DNA of 64,000 nt from Mercurialis annua (GCF_937616625.2 NC_065576.1:31522628-31586627); one strand, 5' to 3'. Positions 44,496-57,099 are shown, numbered from the stretch's first letter. The notes: generated by a model from the letters alone, not told the origin. Translations and numbers: made by a program.

Positions 44496-47400
44496 CTAAT
44501 GAGAAACATTATTCCTCCTCAGTTCTCTTCGAAGCTGGACGGTTCCTTCAACGTCACTTTTATAATCAGTTTCTATCTTCCACTTCACATAAGAAATCAA
44601 GCCTTGACAAAGTCGATTCCGGTACCTTTCCATTTCATCTCCCGAAAATGACGAAGTAATCGGCTTGCCATGAATTAGATACTCCGCGAACAAACAAGTA
44701 AAAGCCCCACAATCACTGCAATATTTAAAAAGAAAATTTAACAAATCAGAAAAAGGTATTAAAATCAAATGAAAACATAAAGGAAAACAGAATAGAAACA
44801 GTTACCTCTTAATTTGAACTGGCACTTCAGCAACATTTTCATAAGAGAAAGGAGAATATCTGCTGTCGAAACTAGAAGATAAGACAAATGATACAGAATC
44901 ATTCCTAGACGAATAGAAGTTCATTTGTTTCAAAAAAAACAAGAAGATAGTGCGTAAAAGCTGCTATCATTTTTTCAATATTTGCTTCAATCTTTTCAGT
45001 CTTGTAGGAATTGTAGACATACACCTTGCATTCTTCAAAATTAACCCGCACGAGAAACCAATGATTCGGATCTAAGATGATTACGGGACATAGAAGTTCA
45101 TTCACATCCAACCAACTCTTATTATATCGACAGCCTCCTCTCTTATAGTATTCAAGAATGGAGTTTCCAGACGTAACTTTGAATTCAGCACAACCAGATG
45201 CAACGTACGAAAAATATTCTGCTACTAAAATCTGACTGAAAATAGAATCCGTAGTACAAAACTTCATTTTGTTGTCAAACAGCAATTTAATCTTCTTCCT
45301 CAAGTAGTAAAAGATAACATCGATATGCTGTAACGTACAGAAAAAGTATAAAAAAATAGTAAACAATAACAAATGTCAACATAAAATTAAAACAATTAAA
45401 AAACACTTACAGAAGTAAATAGTTCTCCACCACAGAAATTTAAAGTGTGAAAAAAAATCTTCTTCGTAATTAAATCACCGCCAATATCGAAAGGAGGAGT
45501 AATTACAGCATATTTTCCAGTTAGCGAACTACAAAACATACAAAAAAAAACAGTCAACAAATTAATAAAAAGGACAATTTAACAATCACCTAAAGTATTT
45601 CAATTCATCAAAAACACAAAATACATAAATACTTACCAGTAAGACCAGGTACTTGACTCGAAGAAGCAAGATCACGGCTCCTACAATGAGACGCAACTTC
45701 TTCGTCCAACTGAGTTAACTGGGAATCAGTTAAAAAACATCTTCTCCCTTCAATTTTTTTAACAAGTATAAACAGTTAAGAACAATAATAAAGTACACTT
45801 AAAATACAATGAAAAACCACAAATACCTCATTCATGTCCAAATTTGTATAAATATCAACCCCGGAAACATCGTCCGTAGCTTCTTCAATCTTCCTTTCAG
45901 CACCTTCCACAGATTTATCTTCTTCTTCCTGATTAGCATTATCCAAAGCAGAAAGATCTTCAGCCTTATTAAGATCATTATCTTTATTCTGATTATCCTC
46001 ATCATTTTCCGACGAAGAATCACTTTTATGACCACGATCATTCTTATCGTCAACATGCTAAAAATGCAAAACATATATCAACACAACAATTTCAAAAATA
46101 AATGAATGTATATAAACAAAATAAAGAAAGTTAAAAATTGTACCTTAATAATTTTTGAATTTTCAATATAACGGTCCATTTTGGTGACCAAATCTTTCAA
46201 AACAGCTTGTATTTCAATCATACCATTATCAATATCATCATGATAGCATTTCAGGTCCTTCTTGATCTCAGATTGCTGAAGAATAACACTTTTCAGCTGC
46301 TTTTCAATATACCCAACCCTCTTTGACAGACTGTTGATATGCTGTTGATTTTGTGTTGATGCAGAAGCCAAAGAAGGGTCATTCGCATCACTAGCAGCAG
46401 CCAAATCATCATCGTCAGCGGTATGAGCTTTTTGGATACTGCCCTTCTTCTTTTCAGAGCCAAAAAAGCCATTCAGCATTAAAACCCGTTTCTCATCCGC
46501 AGAAGGGACAATTCTTTCAAACTTAAGCTACATTTAAGAACATAAAAGAAAAAAAAACAAATCAAAATACAAATACTAAAAACAAAAAATACCTTTGATC
46601 CATGATTATAAAAATCGCTTTCCAAATCGATCACGGTAGGAGTTTTGCTTGAAGTCCAATTCAAGCATCTTGACACTTTGTTACCCACAAGCATGCATAT
46701 CTTACCGTCAACAGAAGGGAAACACTCGTAAAATAAATACTGCAAAATAATAGGAAAGTCAAGCAATCTGCAATACCCTTCTTTTTTGGTCTTCTTCAAA
46801 AGGTCCTTGCTCTTTAAACTGTTAAGGGTATAACAAAAGATTTCTTTACCCCATGGGTAACAGTTATAGTCCTCAAAAGCTATTACATCCAAATGATGAC
46901 CATCGACAAGATTAGAATCAAGCGCAGATAGAAAATAAATCTCCAGCACATACAAAAAAGCAATTCTGACAGCATCTTCATCAGACTGCCATCACTTCGA
47001 CAGTAAACACTCAATCACAGACTGCCTATTAACCTTCGACTTCCCGAAAAAGTACTTATCAACAAAAGAATTGCCTGAATCTTCAAAGTCGACCTTCTGA
47101 ATTTCACCGGTACAATTCAGTCCGGTTAAAACTGCAAACTCTTCAATGCTGAATCTGACTCTATACTCACCAACACCAAACCACATCTCATTATGATTTG
47201 GATGAATAAGCTGCCTCGTTAATAGAGAATGTATAACCTGCCCTTGAAACAAACATGGGGGCATTTCCAGAACAAAGCCGAAACATGTTTGCTTGAACAA
47301 TTCCAGCTGTCCTTCCGACAAATTGCTTCAGACAATGGTCAACCCTTGTGGTAGGAATGTCTCCAAGTTTCCAACGAGGAGACCAAATCTATTGGAAAAA

Positions 47401-49071
47401 ATAAAAATTAAATAAACAAAATTTGTTAAAACATAAATTCAATCAGTTAACATAATAGTAACAGCCTAAAAAATTAAATATAGACTACATTAACATAAAT
47501 GTCAACAGCACATAAACATGATATCAACATCATGTCAACACAAGGTCAGCAAAAACACAGAAATGAAATAAACTTAATAAGTACAAGTTTCAAACAAAAT
47601 AAACACAAGTGAGTATAATATAAAGAGCAAGTCTAAACATATACTTAAAATAAAATTTAAAATTATAACTTAGAGATATGAAGTTGAAATATAATATCAA
47701 AAAACACAAAAATACAATACCTTGATGGAACCATCATCCAACACCTTTTCAGATTCAGTGCTTTCAGTATAAGATTTTTTTTTGAAGAACCAGAGGTTGA
47801 CCTAGTCTTATGTGCCTGTTCAAGTCAACACAACATCAACAAAATATCAACAACAAATCAACATGCATCCAACAACATGGCAATACAAAATCAGCATAAA
47901 AACAGCAATGGAATAAAGTTAATGAGTTTAAAAATGAAATACCTTGATGGAAACATCATCCACGACCTTTTTAGATTCAGAGGTTTCAGTAGAAACTTGT
48001 TTCTTTCCAGAACTAGAAGTTGCCCTAGTCTTATAAGCCTGTATATATCAACAATATGTCAACATTATATCAACAACATGTCAACAGTAAAAATGCAAAT
48101 ATTAAAAAAAAAAAATGAACAGAAAACATAACTACAAGTTTTAAAAAATAACTATATAAAATACAATTAAATGAACAATACCTTCATGGATTTTTCCTCC
48201 AGAACTTCTTCATGTTCAGAAGTTTCAACAGAAGCTTTTCTTTTCGTACTAGCGGCACTCTTAATAATTTTCTTTTTTATCGGTGATTTCTGCAAAAGAC
48301 AGTTCATACACAATTACAAAAACAGAATAAGGCAAAATTATATTCAACCAAAAACAAACAACAACAATAAAAATGTAAACATAGATTAATACCTCCACAG
48401 TTTTATCAGCCGCTGTCGTCATTAATCGATTCAAATGACACTTTTCTTTTTGCACCACTCGTAGACTTCTTTATCACATTTTTCTCCGGAACAACAGCTT
48501 CTGCAACACGGCTATCTTCTTTTCTTGTTTCAAATGAAACACGCTTCGATGGTTTCTTAACATTGTACGATGCCTTCAATTTCGCCAGTTCAGCAGCAAT
48601 AGAAGAATCTTCAGAAATCTTTGTACGCTTTGACGATCGAAGAGCCGGCTTCAATACAGTTTCATCTTTATCTTGTAAATCAGTTACAGCGGCTTTCGGA
48701 TCTTCACTATTTTTAACAGCAGCAGCAAGTTTACGCCTACTTTCGAGTATCATTGACTTCGTCAACGTAGGTTTCGGCGTTCTTGAAAGGATGCTCAAAG
48801 CTTCCTTCGCGATCTCCAACACGTTAGGCTGCTCTATAGAGTCCTTTTCTTCAACAACAGGAATTCCAATCGATGGAACCTCTTCCCTAATTTCAGCGGA
48901 TTCTGTTACTTTCGACGACTCCACTGGTTGAGCAGTTTCAACAGAAGCAACATCCTCGCCATGCATAGATTCCGCTACTTCGCCTTCATTATCATGATTC
49001 GAAGTTTCAGAATCAGTTTCAGCCGACGAATGGCTTGTTTCCGGTCTATGGCGAACAGATTTAAGCCCCAT
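44496..49071 (-). pseudogene. DUF1985 / ULP1-like cysteine protease gene of the MULE
   Basis: The minus-strand start is the ATG at 49071. Exon 1 is charged and low-complexity, followed by three homologous short exons (48289-47721). DUF1985 follows (47321-46600) with FGFVLEMPPCLFQGQVIHS, FSIEEFAVLTGLNC and FPIILQYLFYECFPSVDG. Then come a coiled-coil exon (46479-46140), an acidic exon (46060-45832), and the C48 protease (45372-44496) with DPNHWFLVRVNF, VYVYNSYKTEK, PVQIK and SDCGAFTCLFAEYL. His, Gln and Cys of the catalytic set are visible; the expected Asp is Asn. ULP proteases remove SUMO from proteins; what these transposon copies do is unknown. Damage: TGA at about 46990, homopolymer frameshifts near 44930 and 47775, and a shift near 48420. 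Confidence 0.85.
47721..48289 (-). repeat. Triplicated exon in the ULP gene
   Basis: The exons at 48182-48289 (108 bp), 47943-48038 (96 bp) and 47721-47815 (95 bp) each have CAG acceptors and AAG/GTATT donors. Their products are alignable: one starts AYKTRATSSSGKKQ, and all end in VETSE/TETSE...V(L/V)(D/E)(D/E)xS(I/M)K. The third has a 9-A run that breaks its frame. They are separated by TGTTGAT-rich introns. Confidence 0.75.
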
Positions 49072-52000
49072 ATCTACAAATAATCAACAAAAACCTGAAT
49101 TTACAAATCCAAACACAATCAATCATTACAAAACCAAACAAAATATTTCAATAAAAGCAACAATCACATAAACATTAACATATCAAAAAACAAATAAATC
49201 AATTTACAAACAAAATCACAATAAAAAATACAAAACTGAAACATAAATTAAACTAAATTTATGTTTTCAAATCAAAATTAAATTACAAAACTAAACATAA
49301 AACATGTACAAAGCCTAAATCGAATCAAAAACAAAAAAATCAACACACAATCATCTGTTTACCTAACGAATTCAAAATTAAATTGAAAACCTAAAACATG
49401 TACAAAACCTAAATCAAATTAAACACAAATTAATCAACACAAAATCATGAAGCAAAATCAAATTTCAAATTTAAAATATCAAATACATGTAACAAGAAGA
49501 ACTGAAACAGAAATCGTGAAAAGCAAAAACAAAAAACGATAATAGATTAACATAAACAAGGTTAAAAAACAAAAAATAACACAAAATCATAAGATAAATC
49601 AACTTTACAATGTTAAATTACAAATGCATGTAAAGAATAACAACTGCAAACAATTTTTTTTTAAAAAAAACAGATAACTTACTGTTATATAGGCAAGAGC
49701 GGTTGAGATAATGATGAAATACAGATGAAAATGAGAGAAGCAAGAGGAGTCGTGCAGTAATGGAGAAAACGCAAAGCAAAATCGTGGAGATGAGGAGCGA
49801 AAATGGCGGAGAAGAGTCAAGAAACCGCCAACTGAGAAGGAAAGTGAAAACTGTAAAAAAGAAAGAAATTTAAAATAAAAGGTTAGGTTTAATAAGAATG
49901 ATGGTGTGAAAAGTAAAGATATGGATTGGGCCGTATACAAGTAAAGTCTAGCCCAAATCCTGTATTTTATATAAAAAGCCCCTTAAAATAACAATAAAGA
50001 AAGGCCCATGTCATCATGCAACAAATTCAAAAGAAACATCCAAATAAATCTGCAAACGACAAACTTAACCAAAAACACCATTAACACCATGGATGCCGAC
50101 ACTTTCCAATCCAAGAAACAAATGGTTTAAGACGCAAAACATTGCACATCCCTAGTGACTCGATGCATCTGCGAGCAACAACCATGGGCACCCGCCGAAT
50201 CGACAGATCATGCGCAAATAACAGACAATCGCCGACAACGAAGGGAAGCCGTACAAACGTCGAGTTTCTGAGCGACATAGACGATTAGCCGACAAATACC
50301 ACGGTAAACACTATTCTCAGACCTATCCAATCTATGTTACACCGGCACCATTATTACCGACACAACTCTTCTTCCAGATGTCATATAAAGCGGAGTAAGA
50401 CAGCAGGCGAAAGAAGCAACTGTTTTGCTAACAAACCGACTGCGATCTGCAGTCTAGATCGCGAGAGCCTTCAGTTTGCTCGACATAAGCGAGATTGTAA
50501 CGGGGCTCGTGCAACGGTAAAAGCAAGATGCGACACAACGGGAACACCGAATGTGTCACGCCAAGCAAGGTTGTTCGCTAATCGTATACAAAACAGGTGA
50601 CCCTACTCATAGCAGAGGTACGAAACTGGTTCTTGACTAAAATGTTTGTAAGTTAAAGTTATTATGTCAAGTATTGTGCTAACCAACGTCGTCTTATGCT
50701 AATCATTATGTTTATATGCTAAGTTAAAATTGTTGCGTCAATATGCTAACCTATGTTTTAGTCGCTATATCATTATGTGTATCAGTGTTAATAGAGTTGC
50801 TAAATCTATCAACTCTTGTAGAGGTAAAGCAAACTGTAGACTTAAAGCCCCATTTACGTCTTTTGTCCTGAACTACTGAAAAACAGAACTTAAAACTCTA
50901 AACTAATGTCCTGAAAGCGTATTACAAAATGAATTGTTTAAATCTTCGTATGTAAACGGAAAAACAATAACAACAACGAAAAAACCCGGTTCGACAGCTT
51001 TTAACAATGTCTATATCTAATTGAGAATGATTATATATACTCGAAGTCATTTGGCAGTGTGATTAATTAACACTTGACTAAGTAACACCTGACACTGTAT
51101 TTTATTCAATAAGTGAAAGCTAAACAAAATATGTACTTTATATTTAATAATAAATAACTTGATATACTGCAATGTAGTTATGTAATTAACTCACAACGTT
51201 TTTTGTGAACAACGCGTACAATAGGCACGGCGATGCAATCCGATCGAAACCTGCAGTTTGGACGGAAATTTAAACAAAAAGCTCGAGAAAAAAAAACGCA
51301 ACAACATTCAACCAAAAGTTAAGTAAATTTTATTCCACAACCTTTAATTATCATATAGCTTCTAAAGGTGTTAGAACTATGTTACTAAGTACCATGACAT
51401 AAAAAAAATTTGCAATATCACGGAACATCGTATATGTTTATAAACCTTTCTTATCAAAAATCAAAATATTGAGCGAAGAATGTTAATGGAAAAAACATAA
51501 ATTTGAATTCAAAAAGTTTAACTTCAGTGAAAGGAATATGGACTGAATATGATAAATTTATGGTTCTATTTTTATAAATAAATTTATTTATGCAATTCTT
51601 ACATGTTAGTATCAATTTTAAGAATTCAGAGATGACAATTACATTTACCTATAAACAGAGGCTTTAGATAAGTGTAATCTCACGGTGATCTTGAAATAAC
51701 ACAAATTGTATTAGCAGACATCTTACCGAAATAAGCAAGTGGCAAACTATTCTAGAAACCCAGATGTTTTTAAACACATATAGCAATCTTGTTACCTTTT
51801 AAAAGTTTTTATGCGTTGGTGTGGGTACCTGACAAATTTAGAAAAATTAAATATGAAAACAAAACGCGAAGATAATGAAATAGCCAAAAGAAAGCCAACC
51901 TCGGTGCGCAAAGTAGCATGAGGTGCAATACAATAATAATTAAATTTATAGCTGAATGGCAGGGTTATGGAAAATGCAAAGGTGTGCATTGTTTTTACAA

Positions 52001-52219
52001 AAGGAAAGGTCGTCCTTAATTCACAGTGGTTAAAGGTATATTCTGGTTCTCGAAATAAATTTTTTCAATCCAGTCTAGTTTTATAGATATATAGGAGGTA
52101 GCTATAGCAATTAATTTTTTTTCCAACAGAGCAGGTTCTATGAAAGCCAATAACGTGAGGAATTAAATGCACAACTACCCATGATAATAATTCATTATCT
52201 GTGAAGCTAGCTAGGCCTT

Positions 52220-52325
52220 TTTTTTGCTTCTGCAAATCGAGTTCCCCGAGGAGTAAAGCATCCGAAAAACAAATAGCATTCTGCCAATCGAGTTGCCCAA
52301 GGAGCAAAGCATCCAAGAAGAAATC
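52220..52325. repeat. Two diverged copies of an approximately 60-bp repeat
   Basis: AATCGAGTTCCCCGAGGAGT...AAAGCATCCGAA (52227) and AATCGAGTTGCCCAAGGAGC...AAAGCATCCAAG (52287) are direct repeats. On the minus strand they read DALLLGELD and DALLLGQLD. Function unknown. Confidence 0.6.
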
Positions 52326-52579
52326 TATAATATATATGGGGTCCTCTTGTATGAGCATTAAAGAAATATGTCTCTGATGAGACATGAGAGTTGAAAAACA
52401 AATCAATTACATACACTAAGGGACAATTGCAAATAATGTATAAAATAATGTATATCCTTAGTACTTGTGCTTCGCCCAAAAAAGGAAAACTCAATCTTCG
52501 TATAGGCCATGTCTCATGAAGATTACACATTTGATCTCTCACGCAATTAATTAAAATTCGAACCTCTCCATGCATAAGG

Positions 52580-52634
52580 CTTGCACTGTATTATACAATG
52601 TACAAGACTTTACACTTCAGTTTTAGAATATAGA
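52580..52634 (-). mobile_element. Candidate Helitron 5' terminus
   Basis: On the minus strand an A precedes TCTATATTCTAAAACTGAAG, fitting insertion between A and T with a 5' TC. The next 40 bases resemble those right inside 25888 (TTGTACATTGTATA against CTGTACGTTGTATA). Helitron 5' ends are weakly conserved, so this is suggestive only. Confidence 0.35.
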
Positions 52635-53685
52635 TATATAGATTTTTCCATAAAATCATATAACCTTTTAATTTTTATTTTTTTTGAAATTCAACAAGTT
52701 TCAAATTAAAAATCTTTAAATCATATTATACCATTAAATTTCTCAAATTTTTGATTTCAAAATAAAATTGAACTTTTAATCTTTAAAATCCCAAAAATCA
52801 TAATCTTCACATTTTCAACTCTTAATTTTCGGGTTCTCTAAAATATTACCAAAAACTATATTTTTCACAAGATTATAAACTTTATGAATCTTAAAAATAA
52901 CTTTAGACCATGACTTTTAAGAAGTTTAAACTATATAAAAATCCATTTGCATATCAATTTTATTTACTCAAATATTTTCTTATCATATATCCAAAATTAT
53001 CAAAAATCCATCTTAAAATTTCATAGGAAATTTTCGGATTAAAACCCATTAAAATCATTAAGTTTGTTTCAAGAAATACCCAAAGCATAACATATACGTT
53101 AACACCTCAAAACTTTAAAAATAATAAATACCTAAGTAGTTGATCATCCTAAATATACTTATTCAAGAAGAAATTTTAAGTTTTAAATGTTTTGAGTTCA
53201 TAACACATAAGAACGAATTTAACACATAAACATCCATAAAGCTTCTACTAACTTTTTAACATCAACCCCATAAATTAAAATTAAGTTTTGACACTTCTCA
53301 ATTAATCCTGAAATAATTATCAATCACCAAGTAAAATCCAAAATTAACACTCAAAACACCATCAAAACCATTTGTAAAGCATGTGTAAACTATTAGTTTA
53401 AGAAAATACTCATATTTTAAGCTTAAACTTGAGTAAAAATGGTGGTTTGTGGGTTTGTGGGAGTGAGGTTTGATGAAAGAGAAAACATAAATGAAGAAGA
53501 TGAAGTTGTCTAGCTAAAATAGGAAATTTCTCTTTACTCTACACATATATGAAAATAGCAAGTCAAAAGCACCCTTTTAGCCCTTGAGTTTATTTGTTTC
53601 TTTAACTACAATCCTTCCATATTTTTATTTAATAACTTGGTCACCAAGTTGTTTTATCCAAGTGACACATAGAATAACATATGTG
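52635..53685. other. AT-rich flank without genes
   Basis: No coding frame of note. The composition continues on the far side of the solo LTR (56055-56483), which ends GGGGTATTACA at 56483. Read on the minus strand that is TGTAATACCCC, a typical LTR start. These two flanks may therefore be halves of an older LTR into which the solo LTR inserted; the left end was not found. Confidence 0.35.
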
Positions 53686-56054
53686 TGAGCGGAGTAGGGT
53701 TCGGGGGCCGCTCGGCCAAGACTTATGGCTGACTTCTCGATCTTGAAATGGTTTGAAAAATAGAGTCGCCACCTAGTTCAACTAGAAATGCCTTTTAACC
53801 GACTAGATAGCCTTACTCGCCTCCGGTAAGACTAGGGTTCGTGGACCTCCCCGAGACTCTTGTGCTTGACTTATCTGTTACCCGCTTTATTTACTGGACA
53901 TATTCGTATTATATCTCATCTCAACAGTATATGCAGTTCATAGGATATGAAAGTTGTAAATAAATATGTATGAAAGCAGTAAACATGTTTGACGCGCATA
54001 TGACTCGATCTGCACTGACATTTGAGGCAAGTAGCAGGTACTTTTAAGCATACATCTAACCTTAAAGGTTTCTAGCAAATAGTATAAGTCTGGCTGATCT
54101 GGATTGATTACATACACAAAGCCTAAAAACCAGATGTATAATTATGATTGATTGATTTTATTAGGTGAGTCGTGAAAAAACAATACAACTGTTACTACGT
54201 TTTCGTATTAGTCCTACGATGTCTAGGTGATGGGCTGGAATTGCATTAATGGACCAATTTTAGGTGATTAGTCCTTTAACCGGTTTATTATTAGATTTGG
54301 AATGCTTTTGGGAAGCGACAAACAGTGCTAGCATGCTTAGTGGCAGTTAAATATACATATAAGGTTAGAGATACTTTTAAACCTCGTTGACTTTGAGTGC
54401 CTGGCACTCGCGCGGATTTTGACCATCGGTCTGGTCAGACTGGGCTCTCGATCAGATCATTGGAATTGTGCGTCTCGTTCATCCGGTTCCACTGGTTTGA
54501 TCCAGAGTCGATTCCGAGTTCGGGTTAGCTCGGAATCGGCTCTGGAAGTCGCTGGTTTGCTCTCGGGCTCGTGGGCCCGGCTATACACTATGTTACATAT
54601 TTGGACTTCTGAGTTTGTTTTAAATAGGTTCTGTCCCGTTACAATACAGAATATGATTCTACACTAAATTATCTACGTCTGGGTTCAAACTGGGCCCGAT
54701 TTCAAGTCCCGATGAGCCCGAAAACATGTTTTGAAGTCCGGATCGAAGTCTGGAGGATCTGAGAGCGAATCTAGGGAGCTGACGAAGGAGGAGCACGCCG
54801 TCCGCTTAAGCTGCCGGCGCCGGCATGATGAATTGGCGGCACCCCAGTTTGTTGTGGCGGCGCCGTCGGTTACAGCTGCGGCGGCGGCGGTTTGTCGGCA
54901 GTTTCAGGGATCGTTTTGTTTTGCTTCGTTCTCACTCGTTTCAACTCCGTTTCTCATGCAAAAGTAGTCAAAAGCGCATAAACCCAAATAAGGAATCCAA
55001 ATATAGCATAATTAGAGTGTTTAAATCTCATCTAGACAAAGTTATTTTTCTGGGCAGCAACTCAAAAATAAGCTTTTTCATGGCAAAAAAACACGTAAAA
55101 ACTCCTAAAAACATGCATTCTAAGGCACCTAATCGAGTGTTTTCTAGGTTTGAACATTAAAAACAGCTAATTATAGTGATTAACATGCTTTTCATCGAAT
55201 TTTATGGCGATTGAAAAATTTAATGATTAGCTAATTATGGCAATTTTATAGCTAAAATTAACACATAAGCTAACATACACCCTAAAACACACAATCACAG
55301 CAATTAAGTTTTTTATGGCATGGAAAATTAAAGGAATAAATATAGAGGGTCCTCAGAATTACCGGTCTGAGTCCTTGGCTCGTTTGCTGGCGAAGTGGAT
55401 GCGGAATCCAGCTTCGAATTTATACAGATGTTGCGTTTTTTGGAGAACTAACACGTATCAGTGTTTTCTAGACTGAATTTTAGTGTGTGTGTGTGTGGTG
55501 GCCGAATTCTATTGTCTGATTTCTATGTGTCGCCTCCAGTCAGGCTGGCTTAAGGCTGTATTTATAGTAGTTAGGTGTGACCTAAGGTTTCCTAGAATCT
55601 TCTAGAATATTCTAGGATGAAACTGTGTGTAGTGATAAGCCTTTAGGTATTAAGATTACTTAAAAACTCTAATTTTTTTAGTTAAATTCGTATTAAAGAT
55701 TGGTGGTTAAGTAAAACATTGCTAAAAGTGCGTTTTGGTGTCTGAAAGTGTTAAAAAAGGTTCCTTGGGCCCTATAGGTTTGGTCATGGTCAATTTTAGT
55801 TCGTCAAACTTGCAAATTGGCCCATAAACTTCTAAGATATAGCAATTAGTCATAATTCTAAACTTAGATTACAATTTCTTTCGATTTTTATAAGCTATTT
55901 ACGCCTAATTACGTTTTAATCCTCCAAATTTGCAACTGTGAACAGATTACGCCTGCTTAGATTTCAGAAAGTAAATTGAAAGCTTGTCACTCGGACGGAT
56001 TTCTCGCTTCATTTCCTTATCACTTTTTACATGTCCGAAAAATAGGTGTCTACA
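53686..56054. repeat. Probable solo LTR
   Basis: The stretch starts TGAGCGGAGTAGGG and ends TAGGTGTCTACA, canonical TG...CA ends. The flanking pentamers are ATGTG (53681-53685) and GTGTG (56055-56059), four of five identical. The early GGGGGCCGCTCGG and GAGTCGCCACC blocks look like those of large plant gypsy LTRs. No gag, pol, PBS or PPT adjoins it, so it is most likely a solo LTR made by recombination between two LTRs. Confidence 0.55.
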
Positions 56055-56525
56055 GTGTGTCACCTTTAAAAAAAACAAACCCTTTTAGTTTTGCCTCTAT
56101 AATACTAATTGTAGTATATTTATTTTTATGATTAATTAAATACTATTTTTTGAAACAAATAAAATATTTTCTTCCGATGCATCCTTAAATATTTATTTTA
56201 GCTCTAAAATTCCAATTTCATAATTCATCCAATTTTAAATATTTTAAAAATCCGTTTTAAAATATTTTGCATTTATTTACAAAAATGTCATTATACATAA
56301 CAAATAGATTTTCAAATAGCATGAAATTTATTTCTAACACATAATCACATAATTCAAGCAATTTAACGCGATTAAAGCCTTAAATCGTCAAATTGACTTT
56401 TCTAATCCCGGCTCATACGTCAACGGGACTAACTTTCATCGTCCGATCTTTAAAATTTACACCCGTAAATTTGGGGTATTACAATTTTGAACATTTTTTC
56501 AAATGAAAAGAGGTCAAATTATATT

Positions 56526-56592
56526 ATATTTGGGCATTATTATTACATATAAAAATAAACACTATAGTTTAATAATAATAATGCCCAAATAT
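56526..56592. repeat. Perfect 20-bp inverted repeat
   Basis: ATATTTGGGCATTATTATTA (56526-56545) and its exact complement (56573-56592) are separated by 27 bp. It may be the end of a small MITE or a lone hairpin. Confidence 0.8.
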
Positions 56593-56604
56593 AAATACTA
56601 GCTA

Positions 56605-57008
56605 AAGCGTACAAAAAACCTTATAATTTTCACAAAAATATTGATCAACCATTAAACTATTTGTCGGAACAATTAAGCCTTTTTTATTTTCAAAATAGAA
56701 TAAATAACCTCTTTCGTCCAACACTATTGGAAACACTCGTTAACTGTTTACATGTCTCTTGTTACCATATAGGAAAAGAGTTCAAAAATAATCTTAATAT
56801 TTAAAATATTTACCAAAAATCTGAGGGGATAAGTGTCTAAAAAGTGAATTAAAAGGGTTTAAATGCTCTTTTCAAAAAATTAGAGGATCTTTTTGCACAA
56901 TTTTAAAATATCGAGGGTTTAAGTTGCCTAAAAAAACTTAAAAAACTTGTGTTCTTTTTGGATAACTCAAAGGTTTTTTTCTGTAATTTTGGCCTAAAAA
57001 TTAATAAT

Positions 57009-57099
<91 letters not shown>

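Larger units (their letters stand above)
40649..49982 (+). mobile_element. KAONASHI-type Mutator-like element (MULE), complete ends
   Basis: Perfect 9-bp TSDs, TTAAAATAA, lie at 40640-40648 and 49983-49991. The termini begin GGGCTTTTTA (left) and GGGGCTTTTTA (right, other strand). Only weak further similarity follows for about 60 bp, including TATACGG, so the TIRs are short and degenerate. Inside are a MURA-type transposase on the plus strand and, convergently, a DUF1985/ULP1-like protease gene. This pairing matches the ULP-carrying MULEs called KAONASHI in plants. Length is 9334 bp. Both genes carry disabling changes. Confidence 0.92.
12220..52634 (-). mobile_element. Helitron-derived block, possibly more than one element
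   Basis: A minus-strand RepHel gene (33884-38010) and RPA-like gene (31251-33796) identify a plant Helitron. A candidate 3' end lies at 12220. Candidate 5' ends of the form TCTATATTCTAAA lie at 25888 and 52634. If the outer pair are the true ends, the block is about 40 kb now and close to 20 kb once the later gypsy and MULE insertions are discounted. The 5'-like terminus at 25888 and duplicated segments inside the block make two or more fused Helitrons equally possible. The limits are inference. Confidence 0.4.
49983..52634. other. Flank of the MULE, probably Helitron-derived, no recognised gene
   Basis: A short frame at 50278-50081 (minus) and basic frames at about 50230-50600 (plus) look coding-like but match nothing I know. 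At about 51270-51190 there is a relic related to the exon-like frame at 39344-39547. At the right edge is a Helitron-like 5' terminus. Codon-like GC content around 50050-50600 is higher than the AT-rich surroundings. Confidence 0.35.

Noticed and set aside
45809..46105. Plus-strand frame of 98 codons and a basic minus-strand frame
   Set aside because: These are other-frame readings of the acidic exon of the ULP gene.
54419..55160. Three overlapping plus-strand frames in the solo LTR
   Set aside because: No known family, no shared splice pattern, and they lie in GC-rich LTR sequence where open frames occur by chance.
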